A stretch of DNA of 64,000 nucleotides from Pseudomonadales bacterium (GTDB taxonomy: Bacteria; Pseudomonadota; Gammaproteobacteria; Pseudomonadales; DT-91). Numbering within the stretch: the stretch's first letter is position 1; every line of letters starts with the position of its first letter. Location: positions 27,826-91,825 of the forward strand of contig JABSRQ010000015.1 in assembly GCA_013215055.1 (NCBI GenBank), written 5' to 3'. Shown here one piece after another: positions 63,813 to 64,000 of the stretch. The translations under genes and the position numbers were made by a program. The notes beneath the pieces are model-generated. The model made no database searches. It was not told the origin of the DNA and saw nothing but the letters and a program-made list of their open reading frames with translations.

Positions 63813-64000
63813 TTAAATTTGGTTAGCACGCTCATTGATGCTCTGTAACATCCAGCTCTTGGTCTTAGATAAAGGCCTAGATTCGGAGATTGTTACAGTG
63901 TCACCAATGTTGCAGCTGTTATCTGCATCATGTGCGTGTTTTTTTTAATTATTAGTATTGTACTGTGATTTTAACTGTTTCTTTACACGACGCTCAACTA
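63813..64000 (-). pseudogene. rpsQ: 30S ribosomal protein S17, partial, with an in-frame stop
   Basis: The 3' part of the S17 gene lies at the right edge of the window, its start outside. From the end, the frame reads [17 protein letters not shown], then [16 protein letters not shown] and INERANQI, typical S17 text. At the edge VERRVK is again S17. Between them, 14 codons (63939-63980) have the right number but not the right content: the family's HPxYGKFxxRxT block is replaced by KQLKSQYNTNN, a TAA stop at 63947-63945, then KK. S17 is a primary rRNA-binding protein, so I suspect an error in the sequence rather than a real mutation. Confidence 0.7.

Noticed and set aside
1..64000. CRISPR arrays
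   Set aside because: No regular repeat-spacer pattern was seen on either strand.

Overview
The window looks like a chromosomal segment of a marine-type gammaproteobacterium. The evidence is the cbb3 oxidase accessory cluster ccoPGHIS, the anaerobic-type unsaturated fatty acid pair fabA-fabB, divergent ssb/uvrA, and the classical spc and alpha ribosomal protein operons in gammaproteobacterial order. Placement below class (something Cellvibrionales-like) is only an impression.

Layout. (1) 1-5955, plus strand: end of ccoP, then ccoG, ccoH, ccoI, ccoS and a DsbD/TauE-like membrane protein; together these assemble and supply copper to cbb3 cytochrome oxidase. (2) 5989-19462: mixed housekeeping genes. 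They include a hemerythrin-like protein beside a broken truncated-hemoglobin gene, a DUF4105 protein plus a patatin/Omp85 type Vd protein, tRNA-Arg(CCT), pgi, manB, galU, fabA, fabB, moaB and a degenerate RmlD-like gene. (3) About 19630-51217: a roughly 31.6 kb A+T-rich genomic island. (4) 51274-64000: ssb, uvrA, and the alpha and spc operons on the minus strand (rplQ, rpoA, rpsD, rpsK, rpsM, rpmJ, secY, rplO ... rplN, rpsQ).

The island lies between the ssb terminator and the RmlD-like gene. At its right end is a run of three tyrosine recombinases (439, 516 and 619 aa) joined by ATGA overlaps, followed by two small coiled-coil proteins and a RecD-like helicase. This layout recalls the trio-recombinase elements of gammaproteobacteria (the GMT/VPA1267-type islands, and more distantly the Tn554 TnpABC plan). 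An imperfect direct repeat (TGTTACAG plus TGyACGATAA) lies near both ends and is my best guess at the attachment sequence.

The island cargo is almost entirely of defence type. It holds a DUF4238/SEC-C fusion next to a Lon-like AAA+ ATPase lacking a protease domain, a remnant of a PLD-type helicase, and a UvrD-family helicase with zinc ribbons. It also holds a secreted EndA-type nuclease and a complete type II restriction-modification system with a controller protein and a palindromic operator. Further cargo is a HARE-HTH protein, a three-module Dna2-like nuclease/exonuclease/helicase, a protein with a HicA-like tail, and GIY-YIG and PD-(D/E)XK nucleases. Last, in the recombinase-led gene run, there is a C39-like peptidase, a TPR/HEPN protein and a RecD-like helicase. 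The run 39755-45586 (nuclease, orphan 190 aa protein, peptidase, HEPN, helicase) is the best candidate for an undescribed multi-gene defence system.

Several genes are broken: a globin (frameshift, no N-terminus), a secreted protein with three in-frame stops at the island's left end, a PLD-helicase fragment, and rpsQ, which carries an in-frame stop and a scrambled conserved block at the window edge (probably a sequence or assembly error).
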